Positions 10,600 through 22,316 of a stretch of 64,000 bases of DNA are shown here, piece after piece. The notes beneath the pieces were generated by a model. The model was not told the DNA's origin. It ran no database searches and saw only the letters and a list, made by a program, of their open reading frames with translations. Source of the stretch: Thalassia testudinum (taxonomy: Eukaryota > Streptophyta > Magnoliopsida > Alismatales > Hydrocharitaceae); NCBI GenBank assembly GCA_037157565.1, contig JAZHRO010000054.1, forward strand, positions 18,769,501-18,833,500, read 5' to 3'. The position numbers and the translations under genes were made by a program. Position 1 is the stretch's first letter; each line of letters starts with the position of its first letter.

Positions 10600-13333
10600 T
10601 GTTAAGACCCACGACATCAAACGTCTTCTAAGACGTCTGGAATTTAATTTTTGCGGCGTACGATTGCAAGTCTGCGTGCATGTGCGCGCAGACTGAACCC
10701 GCCGCCCTCTTTTCTTCTCTCTCTTCCCTCCCCATCCTACAAGCGCCTTCTTTTTCTTCCTCTCCCTCTCCCCTGACGCCTTCAAATAGCCTCTTGTCCC
10801 CCTTCCCTCTCCCTCCCACCACTCCATCGTCTCCTCCTCCCTTTTCCAGTGACAGCGTGAGAGTGAGAGAGCGAGGGCAGCAGCTGCTGCCGAGTGCGCG
10901 TGGGGAGGAGGAGGCGCAACGAGAAGGAGAAGAGGTGGAGCGTGTGAGGAAGAGAGGGTGAACTCGTCGAAGCTGCCCAGGGCCGGCCGACGGGTGCACG
11001 CAACGGGAGCGTAGCGCTAGGGAGGTGCTGCTGCAGCTCAGGTAGCAAGCGAGCGTGGCACGACCGTGCGTAGCAGGCGGAGGATGAAGAGGTCCTGATT
11101 CTGGGAAATTTTCCCATAATCAGACGTCTGGACCTACATCCAGACGATGCGGGAGACGTCTGGAGGAAGATCCAGACGTCTGAAAGGTACAATATTTCTT
11201 TTCTCCTTCCTTTCGAGGGTACGGCCATGCAGGCCGTTCCGCCGAGGGTTCTGCCTCATTGACGTGTTAAGGACGGTTGCGTACGCGTGCAGGTTTCGTT
11301 CAGGAAGGCGCAAGGGCACGCCCTCCCACACAGATCAGACGTCTGGGCACAGCACTAGACGGCGGAAAGGGTTTCCAGACGTCCGAAGTGACAGTTGGAC
11401 GTCTCAAACTAGGTCCAGACGGTTCAGTGGGATCCTGGACGTCTGAATAGCAGCGCAGAAGTAAGGTATGATCTGAACCATCGTTTAAGTCGTCTGGAAG
11501 GTGTTCCAGACGTCTGATTTGGGGTAGAGTTGTCGTTTTGACCCGTTTAGGGTCCGTTCGAAGTTTGTTTTCCGCGTTTAAAATTTCGTTCTTCTCAGAA
11601 TTAGTCCCTCTACTTGTTTAAAGTATTTGTATCCAGTTCTGAGTAGTTCCTTGTGTTTGATCCTTGTGATATGACCTCATTCTGTTGCAGCTCTAGGGGT
11701 TGCGGAGGCACACGGACCTGCCGATCACGCCCCCAGTACTCCCGATTTTGCGGGTAGAGTGGCTTCCCTTGATTATTTATCAACATTAATGCACTTGTTA
11801 GATAAATAATAGATTTTAGGATATGGCATGAATCCTAGGACTTGAAAACTAGATTGAATGATAGATTCTAGGATATGGCATGAATTTTAGGACTGGAAAA
11901 TTAGATTGAATGATAGATCCTAGGGTGTGGCATGAATCCTAGGAACAGAAACACTGAAACGAATGTCATGAATACGTGAATTGAAGCCTTGGAAAAGTAG
12001 ATAGAACAATGTAAATTGCCTGTAATTGGATAACAGCTGCTTGTATATGAATGGATATTAAATATTGGAAACACGGGCTATATGAAAATAAAACTGAAAT
12101 AACGAAACCTAGATTGGCTTGGTTAGAGAAACATGAGCATGAACCCTACGGAGAATTAGGGTAGAACTCTTGGAAATAAATGGGATGGAACTGGAAAAGT
12201 GAATGAGGAAGTTTGTTGCCTCTTGGGTACGTAGTACCAAGGAAAGCACATGTTACCTCTTAGTGCAGAGGGGAGCCAATCGCCCCAGGGACCCGGGGTT
12301 AGGTCTGGCCACTTTGTACTGACTTTTGGCTCTCGCGTACACAGTACCGGGGAGAGCTACTAGTGTAGGGAGAGAGTTAGCCACCCCACGGGCCCCGGGG
12401 TTCTGTTAGCCATCCTACACCGACTTCTTAGGCCCACTGGGCAAACCAGGGTAGTCAGGGGAGGGTGTGCGGACTGTGGAGGGGCAAGACCCCTACTTGG
12501 TTACTGTGGAGGGGTTGGACCCCTGTTACTGAGAGGGCTCTGCCCTATACTGGTTCCGTGCTGTGCTTTGGGGTGCACCCGTTAATGGAAACGACTGACT
12601 GCGTGTCAGTGCGGGGTAGCTACTCGTGCGTTTATCGCCTGTGTCGTAGTCACCATTACGTCTGTCAGTGACCTTGGGGTGGTTGACTGAGGGTAAGACC
12701 ACCACGGGGGACTCTCCCGGCCAGGAGAGCACCACATGCTACTTCTACTTTTCGAAAAAGACTGCAATCAAGATCATTCCCACGAGAAACATTCGAGATC
12801 AAGAGAAAGATCTGAGGAATAATTCAAGAATGAGTAAATGGAAAATAAAGAAAGAAATTAAAAATAACAGCTATTTGTCCAACTTACTATTTTTCTTAGC
12901 TAGTTGGTTGCCACTCTCCTCAGCATTTCGCTGACGTGTCACCTTTGTCACCTTTTCAGGACCAGGTGTTGAGCAGCTAGAGCCTGCGGCTATAGAGGGT
13001 GCTGGGCCTAGTAGAGCCCAGTAATTTTACCTGTGTTGTACCTACTATACCATTTCCTCTGTTGTAGTGAGTATTTTCTGTTACAATTGTACTCTTTTAT
13101 TGTAAGCATTTTGTTTATGTACCTATTTATTTCTCTACTGTTGTGGTGGTGTGTACTGTAGTAGTTCTTTTCTTTACTGCTGTACTTTGGTTACTATTAG
13201 TTACATGCATGATGAATGTCGTTTGTTTTACTACTCTTTTGGTAACTTTCTCGTTGGACGACTAAGTCTTGGAATCAGTCGAGTCGGTCCGATTCTCGTA
13301 TCTCATAGTGATTCGGGAAATTGGGTCTTAACA
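10600..13333 (+). repeat. 5' LTR of the Tekay-like element
   Basis: A 2734-bp LTR running from TGTTAAGACCC to GGGTCTTAACA, an 11-bp terminal inverted repeat. AGACGTCT-type sites cluster at 10620-10640, 11120-11180 and 11335-11520. The middle carries an odd GC-rich series of near repeats (12240-12720) with words such as ACCCCGGGG and GTACACAGTACC. Open frames in it have no recognised domain. Confidence 0.92.
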
Positions 13334-13336
13334 AGA

Positions 13337-13348
13337 TGGTATCAGAGC
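13337..13348 (+). other. Primer binding site of the Tekay-like element
   Basis: TGGTATCAGAGC starts three bases after the 5' LTR end, complementary to initiator tRNA-Met. Confidence 0.9.
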
Positions 13349-13518
13349 AAGGTCGTCCCAAGAAGTAAACCAACTAGCTGGAAAATAACCAATTCACGTG
13401 CCTGTAACTAGAGTAGCCACCACAACGTATCTTTTGACATCTGTTCTTAGACTTCTCCGTTAGATATCAATTCGTATTGACGTCTTTTCTGTTCCATGTC
13501 CGCGTCTCCTTGCAGGAA

Positions 13519-14735
13519 ATGCCTCGACGAGGAGGTAGCGAGGCGGGCCACGGGCACGGCCGAGGACGAGGTCGGAGGGGTGGGCGCGGTGAGCCCGACG
13601 CCTCAGTGGACCAACCACAGCTTCCGGGCATTCAGGCCCAGGACCTCGCCCAGCTGATACGGGACATCGTGTGAGAGGAGCTCCACCCGTCGCCACGAGC
13701 GCCTCTCCCTGGGGCTGAGGAGGGGGAGTCCTCTGTGGGACCACGCGACTGACATGGCGCTGGACGCGGGGGAGGGGATGGGCCTCCACCACCCCCACCT
13801 TCCTCCGGTAGTTCCGAGCACGAGGCTTCTTTACCTGGAGGCGCACCCGCATCTCCACTTCAGCGTCACTTTGAGCTTTTCGAACAGTTTCAGAAGCTGA
13901 AGCCGCCTCCTTCAAGGGGGATGAGGGCCCGACCGAGGTAGAGGACTGGCTCGAGCAGATCGAGAAGATTTTTGACACCCTTCGCCCCCCTGTGGAGTGC
14001 CGCGTGGCCTTTGCCACGTACTAGCTGGAGAGCGCGGCACATAGGTGGTGTAGAGCAATCAGGGGACAGAAGAGGGACGAGCCGACTTGGGACCGGCTCG
14101 ACACCCTCTTCTGCGAGCAGTACTTTCCCCAGACATGGTAGGACCAGAGGAGGAGGGAGTTCCACACTCTCCGCCAGGGGACGATGACAGTGAGCGCGTA
14201 CGGTACGCGTTTCCTGGAGCTGTCTCGTTTCGCAGCGACAGCCGTGGCTACTGAGGAGGAGCGCCTTTGGAGGTTCACCGAGGGGCTCTGGCTTGCGATT
14301 CAGGGGTATGTCAAACCCCTGAAGCTGCCTATGTTCTCGAGGGTAGTGGACGCAGCTATGACGTATGAAGATACCAACCCATCCGCACGCGACACTGACA
14401 ACGGGCAGAAGAGGCCCTATCAGCCAGACTTCTCACAGGGCCGACGAGGAGACACGTGGCGCCCGTAGGAGAGTCATCACATTTGCCGAGGCCATCAGTG
14501 ACCTTTGGGGGCCCCTGACAGGGGCTAGCTGCTAGCACCGGACCCCCGCCCAGCCGACAACAGGGACCCACTGAGGGTGGGAGTCGAGTCCCCCTTTGCT
14601 ACCAGTGTGGCCACCTGGGCCACATCAGGAGGGACTACCCATTTAGGGCAGGAGGTCAGCAGATGCTTCCCGCGCCGAGCACTAGAGGGCGAGCAGGAGG
14701 CCGCGGTTTCCAAGCGCGAGGAGGAGGATAGCAGT
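13519..14735 (+). pseudogene. Degenerate Gypsy gag
   Basis: The frame opens at 13519 (MPRRGGSEAG...) with a Gly/Arg-rich start and meets a stop at 13672. Further on a retrotransposon Gag region is visible in pieces, for example EVEDWLEQIEKIFDTL and VSAYGTRFLELSRFA, with a one-base frame change near 13910 and stops near 14022 and 14467. A zinc knuckle follows at about 14597-14641, reading CYQCGHLGHIRRDY; the last cysteine of the CCHC pattern is Tyr, so zinc binding would be lost. The normal product coats the RNA in virus-like particles. The damage is partly C-to-T or G-to-A changes. Confidence 0.85.
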
Positions 14736-14755
14736 CACGGGGAGGGTATCGGCCA

Positions 14756-17700
14756 GTGGCTACCCGTCCGACGCAGAGTGTGGCTGCCTCGTCCGTACCG
14801 AGGACTGAGGGGCGTATCAATGCCCTGACACACATGGATGCCAGAGCTTCGGGATCAGTGGTGGCAGGTATGGTTTCTATTTCTGGGAGACTTGTTTACA
14901 CGCTTTTCGATTCCGACGCTATGCACTCGTTCGTCGCGGCCAGTTTTGCAGTTAGCTTGGGGCAGGACTGTATGTTGTTAGAGGATCCGTTCGTGATCAG
15001 AGGTGAGAGTGGTCAGCTGTTTGTAGCTGAGGAGGTGTACACAGGTTGTGAGGTCAGTGTTGGGGGACACAGCCTTCCCGCTGACCTGATTATGATACAG
15101 ATGGAGGACTTTGGCGTAATTCTGGGGATGGACTGGCTGTCCTCTTACCATGCCTTGGTGGACTACTTTGAGAGAAAGATCGTCTTCTCCATACCGGAGT
15201 TGCCTTCTTTCAAGTTCCACGGGCAGCTAGTGGACGGAGGCTTCAGATGCATTTCTGCACTTCGGGTGGCGAGACTTTTGAGCCAGGGGTATGAGGGCTT
15301 CCTAGCTTGTGTGGTGGCAGAGCCCAGCCCTGTGGCAGACTTCCAGAGTATCCCAGTGGTCAAAGAGTACCCCGACGTGTTCCCAGATGAGCTGCCAAGA
15401 CTACCGCTCTAGCATGAGATCGAGTTTGAGATCTCACTGGTACCGGGGACCAGCCCCATCTCCACAGCACCGTATAGGATGGCACCACTTGAGCTGCGAG
15501 AGCTCAAGTCTCAATTGCAGGATCTTTTGGAGAAGGGCTTTGTGAGGCCCATTGCATCTCCCTGGGGAGCCCCGGTATTGTTCATAAAGAAGAAGGATGG
15601 TACCCTACGCCTTTGTGTGGATTACAGACAGCTGAATAGGGTCACCATCAAGAATAGGTATCCGCTGCCGAGGATTGATGACTTGTTTGACCAGCTGCGA
15701 GGTGCCATCGTATTCTCCAAGATCGACTTGAGGTCTGGATACCACCAGTTGAGGATTAAGGAGGCAGACGTCTCCAAGACAACTTTCCGCATCCGGTACG
15801 GACACTACAAGTTTTTGGTCATGCCGTTTGGGCTGACCAATGCCCCCGCTACATTCATGGATTTGATGAACCGGGTGTTTAGACCGTACTTGGACCAGTT
15901 CGTAGTGGTATTAATTGATGGTGTGCTCATCTATTCTCGAGATCAGACATAGCATGGACAGCACTTGCGGATGGTTCTGGACACACTGAGACGACGTAGG
16001 CTGTATGCCAAATACAGCAAGTGCGAGTTCTGGTTGAGGGAGGTGACTTTCTTGGGTCATGTGATCTCCAAGGATGGCTTGGCTGTGGATCCAGCCAAAA
16101 TTGAGGCAGTGCTCAGGTGGGAGAGATGCATACGGTTACTGAGATCCGCAGTTTCTTGAGACAGTAGTGGCGGGTTCGTTGTGTACACGGATGCCTCTTT
16201 GCAGGGGTTAGGGGGTGTGCTCATGCAGAGGGGTCACGTTGTCGCTTATACCTCGCGGCAACTGAAGCCCCATGAGCATAGCTACCCTACCCATGACCTG
16301 GAGCTGGCAACTGTTGTCTTCGCGCTGAAGACTTGGAGGCACTACTTGTACGGTGAGACCTTTGAGATTTTCACAGATCACAAGAGCCTCAGATACCTGT
16401 TTGATCAGAAGGACCTCAACATGAGACATAGACGTTGGTTGGAGCTCCTGAAGGACTATGACTGCAGCATTTCATACCACCAGGGAAAGGCCAACATGGT
16501 GGTTGACGCCTTGAGCTGGAAGGCGCCCGCCCACTTGGCCAGTTTACAGGCGCAGAGTTGGAGCCTCATGGAAGAGCTGGGCAGTTGGCGACCCCTAGAG
16601 TTACTGGGGCACTGTGGCGTAGTGACTGTGACACGACAGATGAGGCCAGAGCTGATAGACCGCATCATCACAGGGCAGATGGTCGACCCGTACTTACAGT
16701 CCTTGCGTGACAGAGTACTGTCAGGAGACCCTGGAGACTTCTCTTTTACAGATCAGGTGTTGCGCATGAGGGGACGTTTGTGCGTTCCCAGAGACGAGGA
16801 GCTGTTAAGAAAGCTCCTAACTGAGGCACACGGTTCCAGATTCACTATACATCCCGGAAACACAAAGATGTACCATGACATGAGATGCGATTTTTGGTGG
16901 AGGGGAATGAAGCGGGATGTAGGTGAATTCGTACGGCACTGTTTACTGTGCCAGCAGGTGAAGGCTGAGCATCAGAGGCCTGCAGGGTCGTTACAGCCAC
17001 TTCCAGTGCCCGAGTGGAAGTGGGAGACCATCACCATGGACTTGGTGGTGGGCTTACCTGTTACCCAGCGAGGACACTACGCAGTCTGGGTAATCGTTGA
17101 CAGATTGACGAAGACGGCACGTTTCTTGCCAATCTGAGTCACGTTGGGACCAGCACAGTTGGCAGAGAGGTATATTCGCGACGTAATACGTCTACACGGA
17201 GTTCCGCGGGAGATCATATCCGATCGGGATACCCATTTTACGTCCCATTTTTGGGCTGAGTTTCAACAGGCCCTAGGGACGTGGTTGATGTTCAGTACAG
17301 CATACCACCCCCAGACGAACGGGCAGTCTAAGCGTACGATACAGACAGTTGAGGATCTTTTGCATGCTTGTGTACTGGACTGGAGGGGCTCTTGGGAGGA
17401 GCACTTGCCCCTGGCGGAGTTCGCATATAATAACAGTTATCACTCGAGCATCGGCATGGCACCCTAGGAGGCTCTGTACGGACGGAGGTGTACAGCACCC
17501 TTGAGTTGGGTTGAGGTGGGGACCAAGTGGGAGGTTGGCCCCAGGCTGATCTGGCAGAGTCAGGAGGTGATCGAGCAGATCCACAGGCGACTCCGCACTG
17601 TCAGGAGCAGACAGAAGAGCTATGCAGACCGGAAACGCAGAGAGGTACAGTTTGAGGTTGTGGATCACGTCTTCCTTCGTGTTTCACCCATGAAGGGCCT

Positions 17701-18109
17701 GCAGCGGTTTGGGGTGAGAAGGAAGCTCGCGCCAAGGTTTGTGGGACCCTTTGAGGTCTTAGAGCGGGTTGGACCCGTTGCTTACAAGCTGGCCCTTCCT
17801 CCCCAGCTTTCTGGTGTGCACGACGTGTTCCACGTATCCAACATCAGGAAATACGTCGCCGATCCCAGTCACGTTCTGAGCCACGAGAACGTCGAGGTGG
17901 GTGACGACCTGACCTACCCCGAGCGGCCAGTGTAGATTCTTGACAGAGCCGTCCAGAGTCTAAGACGGAAGCAAATACCCCTGGTGAAGGTTTTGTGGAG
18001 GAGCCAGTGGTACGAGGAGGCTACTTGGGAGCCTGAGGCGGCGATGCGGGAGCAGTACCCGGAGCTCTTTGAGGGTATGCCTTTTCGGACTGGCTTTGGT
18101 CCTCTTTGA
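14756..18109 (+). pseudogene. Degenerate Gypsy pol: protease, RT, RNase H, integrase, chromodomain
   Basis: Domains follow in order. Protease near 14900 shows LFDSDA, where the catalytic loop normally has DSG. Reverse transcriptase at about 15480-16120 shows [11 protein letters not shown] and [13 protein letters not shown], but LIDGVLIY at 15911, so one of the two catalytic Asp residues is Gly. RNase H begins at 16175 with [12 protein letters not shown]. Between RT and RNase H (about 16130-16170) a large part of the linking region is deleted. Integrase has an HHCC part (16830-16960) and the core ISDRDTHF, but the third catalytic Glu is Lys at 17330-17332. A chromodomain-like end (EATWEPEAAM) closes the frame at 18107-18109. 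Stops occur at about 15410, 15950, 16157, 17135, 17465 and 17933. Confidence 0.9.
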
Positions 18110-18191
18110 GTTTGTTATGCATATATCGTACTTCTCCACACTCTAATTAGCGCAAGCTTCGGGGACGAAACTTTCTTTGAGTTTGTTATGT
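18110..18191 (+). other. Pol-to-LTR spacer lacking a clear polypurine tract
   Basis: The word TCTTTGAGTTTGTTATG occurs twice, near 18103 and 18175, the second directly against the 3' LTR. No purine-rich run touches the LTR, so the plus-strand primer appears to have been lost or replaced by this local duplication. Confidence 0.6.
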
Positions 18192-21100
18192 TGTTAAGAC
18201 CCACGACATCAAACGTCTTTTAAGACGTCTGGACGCCTTCCCAGACGTCTGGAATTTAATTTTTGCAGCGTAGGATTGCTAGTCTGCGCGCATGTGCTCG
18301 CAGACTGAACCCGCCGCCCTATTTTCTTCTCTCACTTCCCTCCCCATCCTGCAGGTGCCTTCTTTTTCTTCCTCTCTCTCTCCCCCGACGCCTTCAAATA
18401 GCCTCTTTTCCCCCTTCCCTCTCCCTCACCACCACTCCACCGTCTCCTCCTCCTTCCTTTTCCAGTGACAGCGTGAGAGTGAGAGAGCGAGGGAAGCAGC
18501 TACTGCCGAGTGCACGTGGGGAGGAGGTGCAGCGAGAGGGAGAAGAGGCAGAGCGCATGAGGAAGAGAGGGAGAACTCGTCGGAGCTGCCCAGGGCCGGC
18601 CGACGGGTGCGCATAGCGGGAGCATAGCGTTAGGGAGGTGCTGCGACAGCTTAGGCAGCACGTGAGCGCGGCGCGGCATGGCCATGCGCAACAGGCGGAG
18701 GACGAGGAGGTCCTGATTCTAGGAAATTTTCCCAGAATCAGACGTCTGGACCTACGTCCAGACGACGTGGGAGACGTCTGGAGGAAGATCTAGACGTCTG
18801 AAAGGTACAATATTTCTTTTCTCCTTCCTTTTGAGGGTACGGCCATACAGGCCGTTCTGCCGAGGGTTCTGCCTCATTGACGTGTTAAGGACGGTTGCGT
18901 ACGCGTGTGACGTGCTCTTGTGCGTGTGTGTTAAGAGGTGTCGTTATAGTCGCACTTGATACGTCGGTTTTAAAAGAAGTAAACGGAGGTGAGTCTGAGT
19001 GTCGATCTCAGGGAGGCGTGGAAATCGGATTTTGTTTATCATTTGTTGTCACGAAAAAGGAGTTTTGCTTGCGAAATAGACGATTTTGAAAAGCGAGAGC
19101 GAGAGAGAGAGAGTTTAGGGTTAGAAAGCTCTTGGTTTTGATCATGCACTTTGAACAGGAATTAAAATGACAATTGAACGGAAAGTAGTTTCATTAAACA
19201 TGCATTCATAGTTCATAGTTTACAACATTAAATACATGCTTCAACAAAAGTAAATGAAAGCTTAGAAGAGAGAGAGAGAGAGATAGAGAGAGAGTGGAGA
19301 GCGACGAGGCAGCCACGGCGGTGGAGGAGGCTCCGTCTGTGGCTCGTCGTCTCCGACAATTACAAAAGTGCCTAAAGCTAGCTAAGAGAGGAGTGGAGTG
19401 GTTGCAAGGGGGAGAGTATGCATTGAATGGCAGTAGAAGGGGGTTTAAATAGAGTTAAGGGCTTCCTAAAAGAAGAGTGGGCTTTAGTGACATCCGGAAC
19501 GTCGCTAAAATCGCTTCCACAAACGTCGGTGAAGCCCTCCTACTGCCAGTCAGCTGCCCGCCCCAGTCTTCCTCTTCGCGCGATCCGTGGCCGCTGAACA
19601 AGAGCCGTCAGATCGAAGATCGAACAGCTGAGAGCCTTCTGCGCCCGCGCTGAGATCACGCCTTGATCTGCCCGGCGTGCGCAGGATCCGTGTGCGCGGA
19701 CGTTTCCGCCCGGCGTGCGCGCGCGCGTGAGCGCTCGCGAGCTGTCGTCACGCCGCGTGGCGAGATCCTGGCCTCCCGCTGCTGATCGGGCGGCCCAATT
19801 TTTCCGCGCCCCCCCGCTCGCCTTCAGAATCCGCTCCGCGCTGCTCGAACGCGCATCGCGGCGACCGCGGGCGATCGTGCGGATCTCGACCGTTCGATCA
19901 AAGATTGACGGCAGAGATTTGTCCTTGGCCGGTTGAGGGTGTGCGTGCGGTGGGGGCGGGCTGACGTGGCGCTCTCTGGGCCGTTGATCTCCAAATCAAC
20001 GGTCAGAATTTCTTGGGCCCATTGTGGGAGTTTCGGATGTCGAATTTGGCCGATCTTGAGTCCGTCGGACTCCGTTCGTTGTTCTGAATCCATCCGTGCA
20101 GTCCGATTGCTCATCTGAGGCCTGCTTTGACAAATGCTTTACACAAATGGCCATTAATACAGTTTATAAGCAATCTTGGTACTTGATGCATGAAATGCTC
20201 CTATTCTACTTATGTTGTGCCTTTTATTCTCAAGATGGGCCATATTCAACCTAATTACTACCCCCTTGTGTGGTGTTATCAGCGTGCAGGTTTCGTTCGG
20301 GAAGGCGCAAGGGCACGCCCTCTCACACAGATCAGACGTCTGGGCACAACACCAGACGGCGGAGAGGGTCTCCAGATGTCCAGAGTGACAGTTGGACGTC
20401 TGGAACAGGTCCAGACGATTCAGCGGGATCCTAGACGTCTGAATAGCAGCGTAGAAGTAAGGTATGATCTGAACCATCGTTTAAGTCGTCTGGAAGGTGT
20501 TCCAGATGTCTGATTTGGGGTAGAGTTGTCGTTTTGACCCGTTTAGGGTCCGTTCGAAGTCTGTTTTCTGCGTTTAAAATTTCGTTCTTCTCAGAATTAG
20601 TCCCTCTACTTGTTTAAAGTATTTGTATCCTATTCTGAGTAGTTCCTTGTGATAGGACCTCGTTCTGTTGCGGCTCTGGGGGTTGCGGAGGCACGCGAAC
20701 CTGCCGATCACACCCCCAGTACTCTCGGTTTTGCAGGTAGAGTGGCTTCCCTTGATTATTTATGAACATAATGCACTTGTGAGATAAATAATAGATTCTA
20801 GGATATGGCATGAATCCTAGGACTTGAAAACTAGATTGAATGATAGATTCTAGGATATGGCATGAATTCTAGGACTGGAAAACTAGATTGAATGATAGAT
20901 CCTAGGGTGTGGCATGAATCCTAGGAACAGAAACACTGAAACGAATGTCATGAATACGTGAATTGCAGCCTTGGAAAAGTAGATAGAATAATGTAAATTG
21001 CCTGTAATTAGATAATAGCTGCTTGTATATGAATGGATATTAAATATTGGAAACACGGGCTATATGAAAATAAAACTGAAATAATGAAACCTAGATTGGC

Positions 21101-22316
21101 TTGGTTAGATAAACATGAGCATGAACCCTACGGGGAATTAGGAGTAGAACTCTTGGAAATAAATGGGATGGAACTGGAAAAGTGAATGGGGAAGTTTGTT
21201 GTCTCTTGGGTATGTAGTACTAAGGAAAGCACACGTTACCTTGTAGTGCAGAGGGGAGCCAGCCGCCCCAGGGACCCGGGGTTAGGTCTGGCCACTTTGT
21301 ACCGACTTTTGACCCTCACGTATACAGTACTGGGGAGAGCTACTAGTGCAGGGAGAGCGCTAGCCACCCCACGGGCCCTAGGGTTCTGCTAGCCATCCTA
21401 CACCGACTTGTTAGGCCCACTGGGCAAACCAGGGTAGTCAGGCGAGGGTGCGCGGACTGTGGAGGGGCAAGACCCCTATTTGGTTACTGTGGAGAGGCTG
21501 AACTCCTGTTACTAAGAGGGCTCTGCCCTATACTAGTTCCGTGCTGTGCTTTAGGGCGCACCCGTTAACGGAAACGACTGACCGCATGCCAGTACGAGGT
21601 AGCTACCCGTGCGTTTATCGCACGTGCCGTAGTCACCGTTACGTCTGTCAGTAACCTTGGGGTGGTTAACTGAGCCTAGGACCACCACGGGGGACTCTCT
21701 CGGCCAGGAGAGCACCATGTGTTACTTCTACTTTTTGGAAAAGACTGCAATCAAGATAGTTCCCACGAGGAACATTCGAGATCAAGAGAAAGATTTGAGG
21801 AATAATTCAAGAATGAGTAAATGGAAAATAAAGAAAGAAATTAAAAATAACAGCTACTTGTTCACCTTACTGTTTTTCTTAGCTAATTGGTTGCCACTCT
21901 ACTCAGCATTTCGCTAATGTGTCACCTTTGTCACCTTTTCAGGACCAGGTGTTCAGTAGCCAAAGCCTGTGGCTGCAGAGGGTGTTGGGCCTAGTAGAGC
22001 TCAGTAGTTTTACCTGTGTTGTACCTACTGTACCGTTTCTTCTGTTGTAGTGAGTATTTTTTGTTACAATTGTACTCTTTTATTGTAAGCATTATGTTTA
22101 TGTACCTGTTTATTTCTCTACTATTGTGGTGGTATGTACTGTAGTAGTTTTTTTCTTTACTACTGTACTTTGGTTACTGTTAGTTACATGCATGATGAAT
22201 GTGGTTTATTTTACTGCTCTTGTTGTTACTTTCTCGTTGGATGACTGGGTCTTGGGATCAGTCGAGTTGGTCCGATTCTCGTGTCTCGTAGGGATTCGGG
22301 AAATCGAGTCGTAACA
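18192..22316 (+). repeat. 3' LTR of the Tekay-like element, with insertion
   Basis: Matches the 5' LTR over its length once the 1374-bp insertion at 18908-20281 and one copy of its GCGTG duplication are removed (about 2746 bp remain). It has one more AGACGTCTGG unit near 18240 than the 5' LTR. It ends GTCGTAACA and is followed by the duplication GGTTC. Confidence 0.92.
18908..20281 (-). mobile_element. 1.37-kb solo LTR nested in the Tekay 3' LTR
   Basis: On the plus strand the insertion begins TGACGTGCTC and ends GGTGTTATCA, with the 5-bp duplication GCGTG at 18903-18907 and 20282-20286. Read on the minus strand it starts TGATAACACC and has a TATA-like element (CTATTTAAACCC near 19450), so the minus strand is the likely sense. 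There is no coding sequence. Size, TG...CA ends and 5-bp duplication fit a solo LTR; relationship to the Tat/Ogre group of Gypsy elements is a guess. It contains two GA-rich microsatellites (19090-19120 and 19267-19295). Confidence 0.85.

Larger units (their letters stand above)
10600..22316 (+). mobile_element. Ty3/Gypsy chromovirus (Tekay-like), inactive, with nested solo LTR
   Basis: LTRs at 10600-13333 and 18192-22316 start TGTTAAGACCC. The duplication GGTTC lies at 10595-10599 and 22317-22321. The interior has a tRNA-Met primer site, then gag, protease, reverse transcriptase, RNase H, integrase and a C-terminal chromodomain-like region, which is the Gypsy order. The chromodomain and LTR length suggest the Tekay/Del clade. 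Stops, frameshifts, a deletion and changes in catalytic residues make it dead. It inserted into the older related solo LTR in the opposite orientation. Confidence 0.9.

Noticed and set aside
12240..12760. GC-rich repeated words in the Tekay LTR, considered as a CRISPR-like or tandem array
   Set aside because: The words are irregular, occur in every LTR copy at the same place, and no constant repeat with unique spacers exists; plants have no CRISPR arrays.
13460..14017. 185-codon minus-strand frame in the Gypsy gag region
   Set aside because: Antisense to recognisable gag pieces; no domain of its own.
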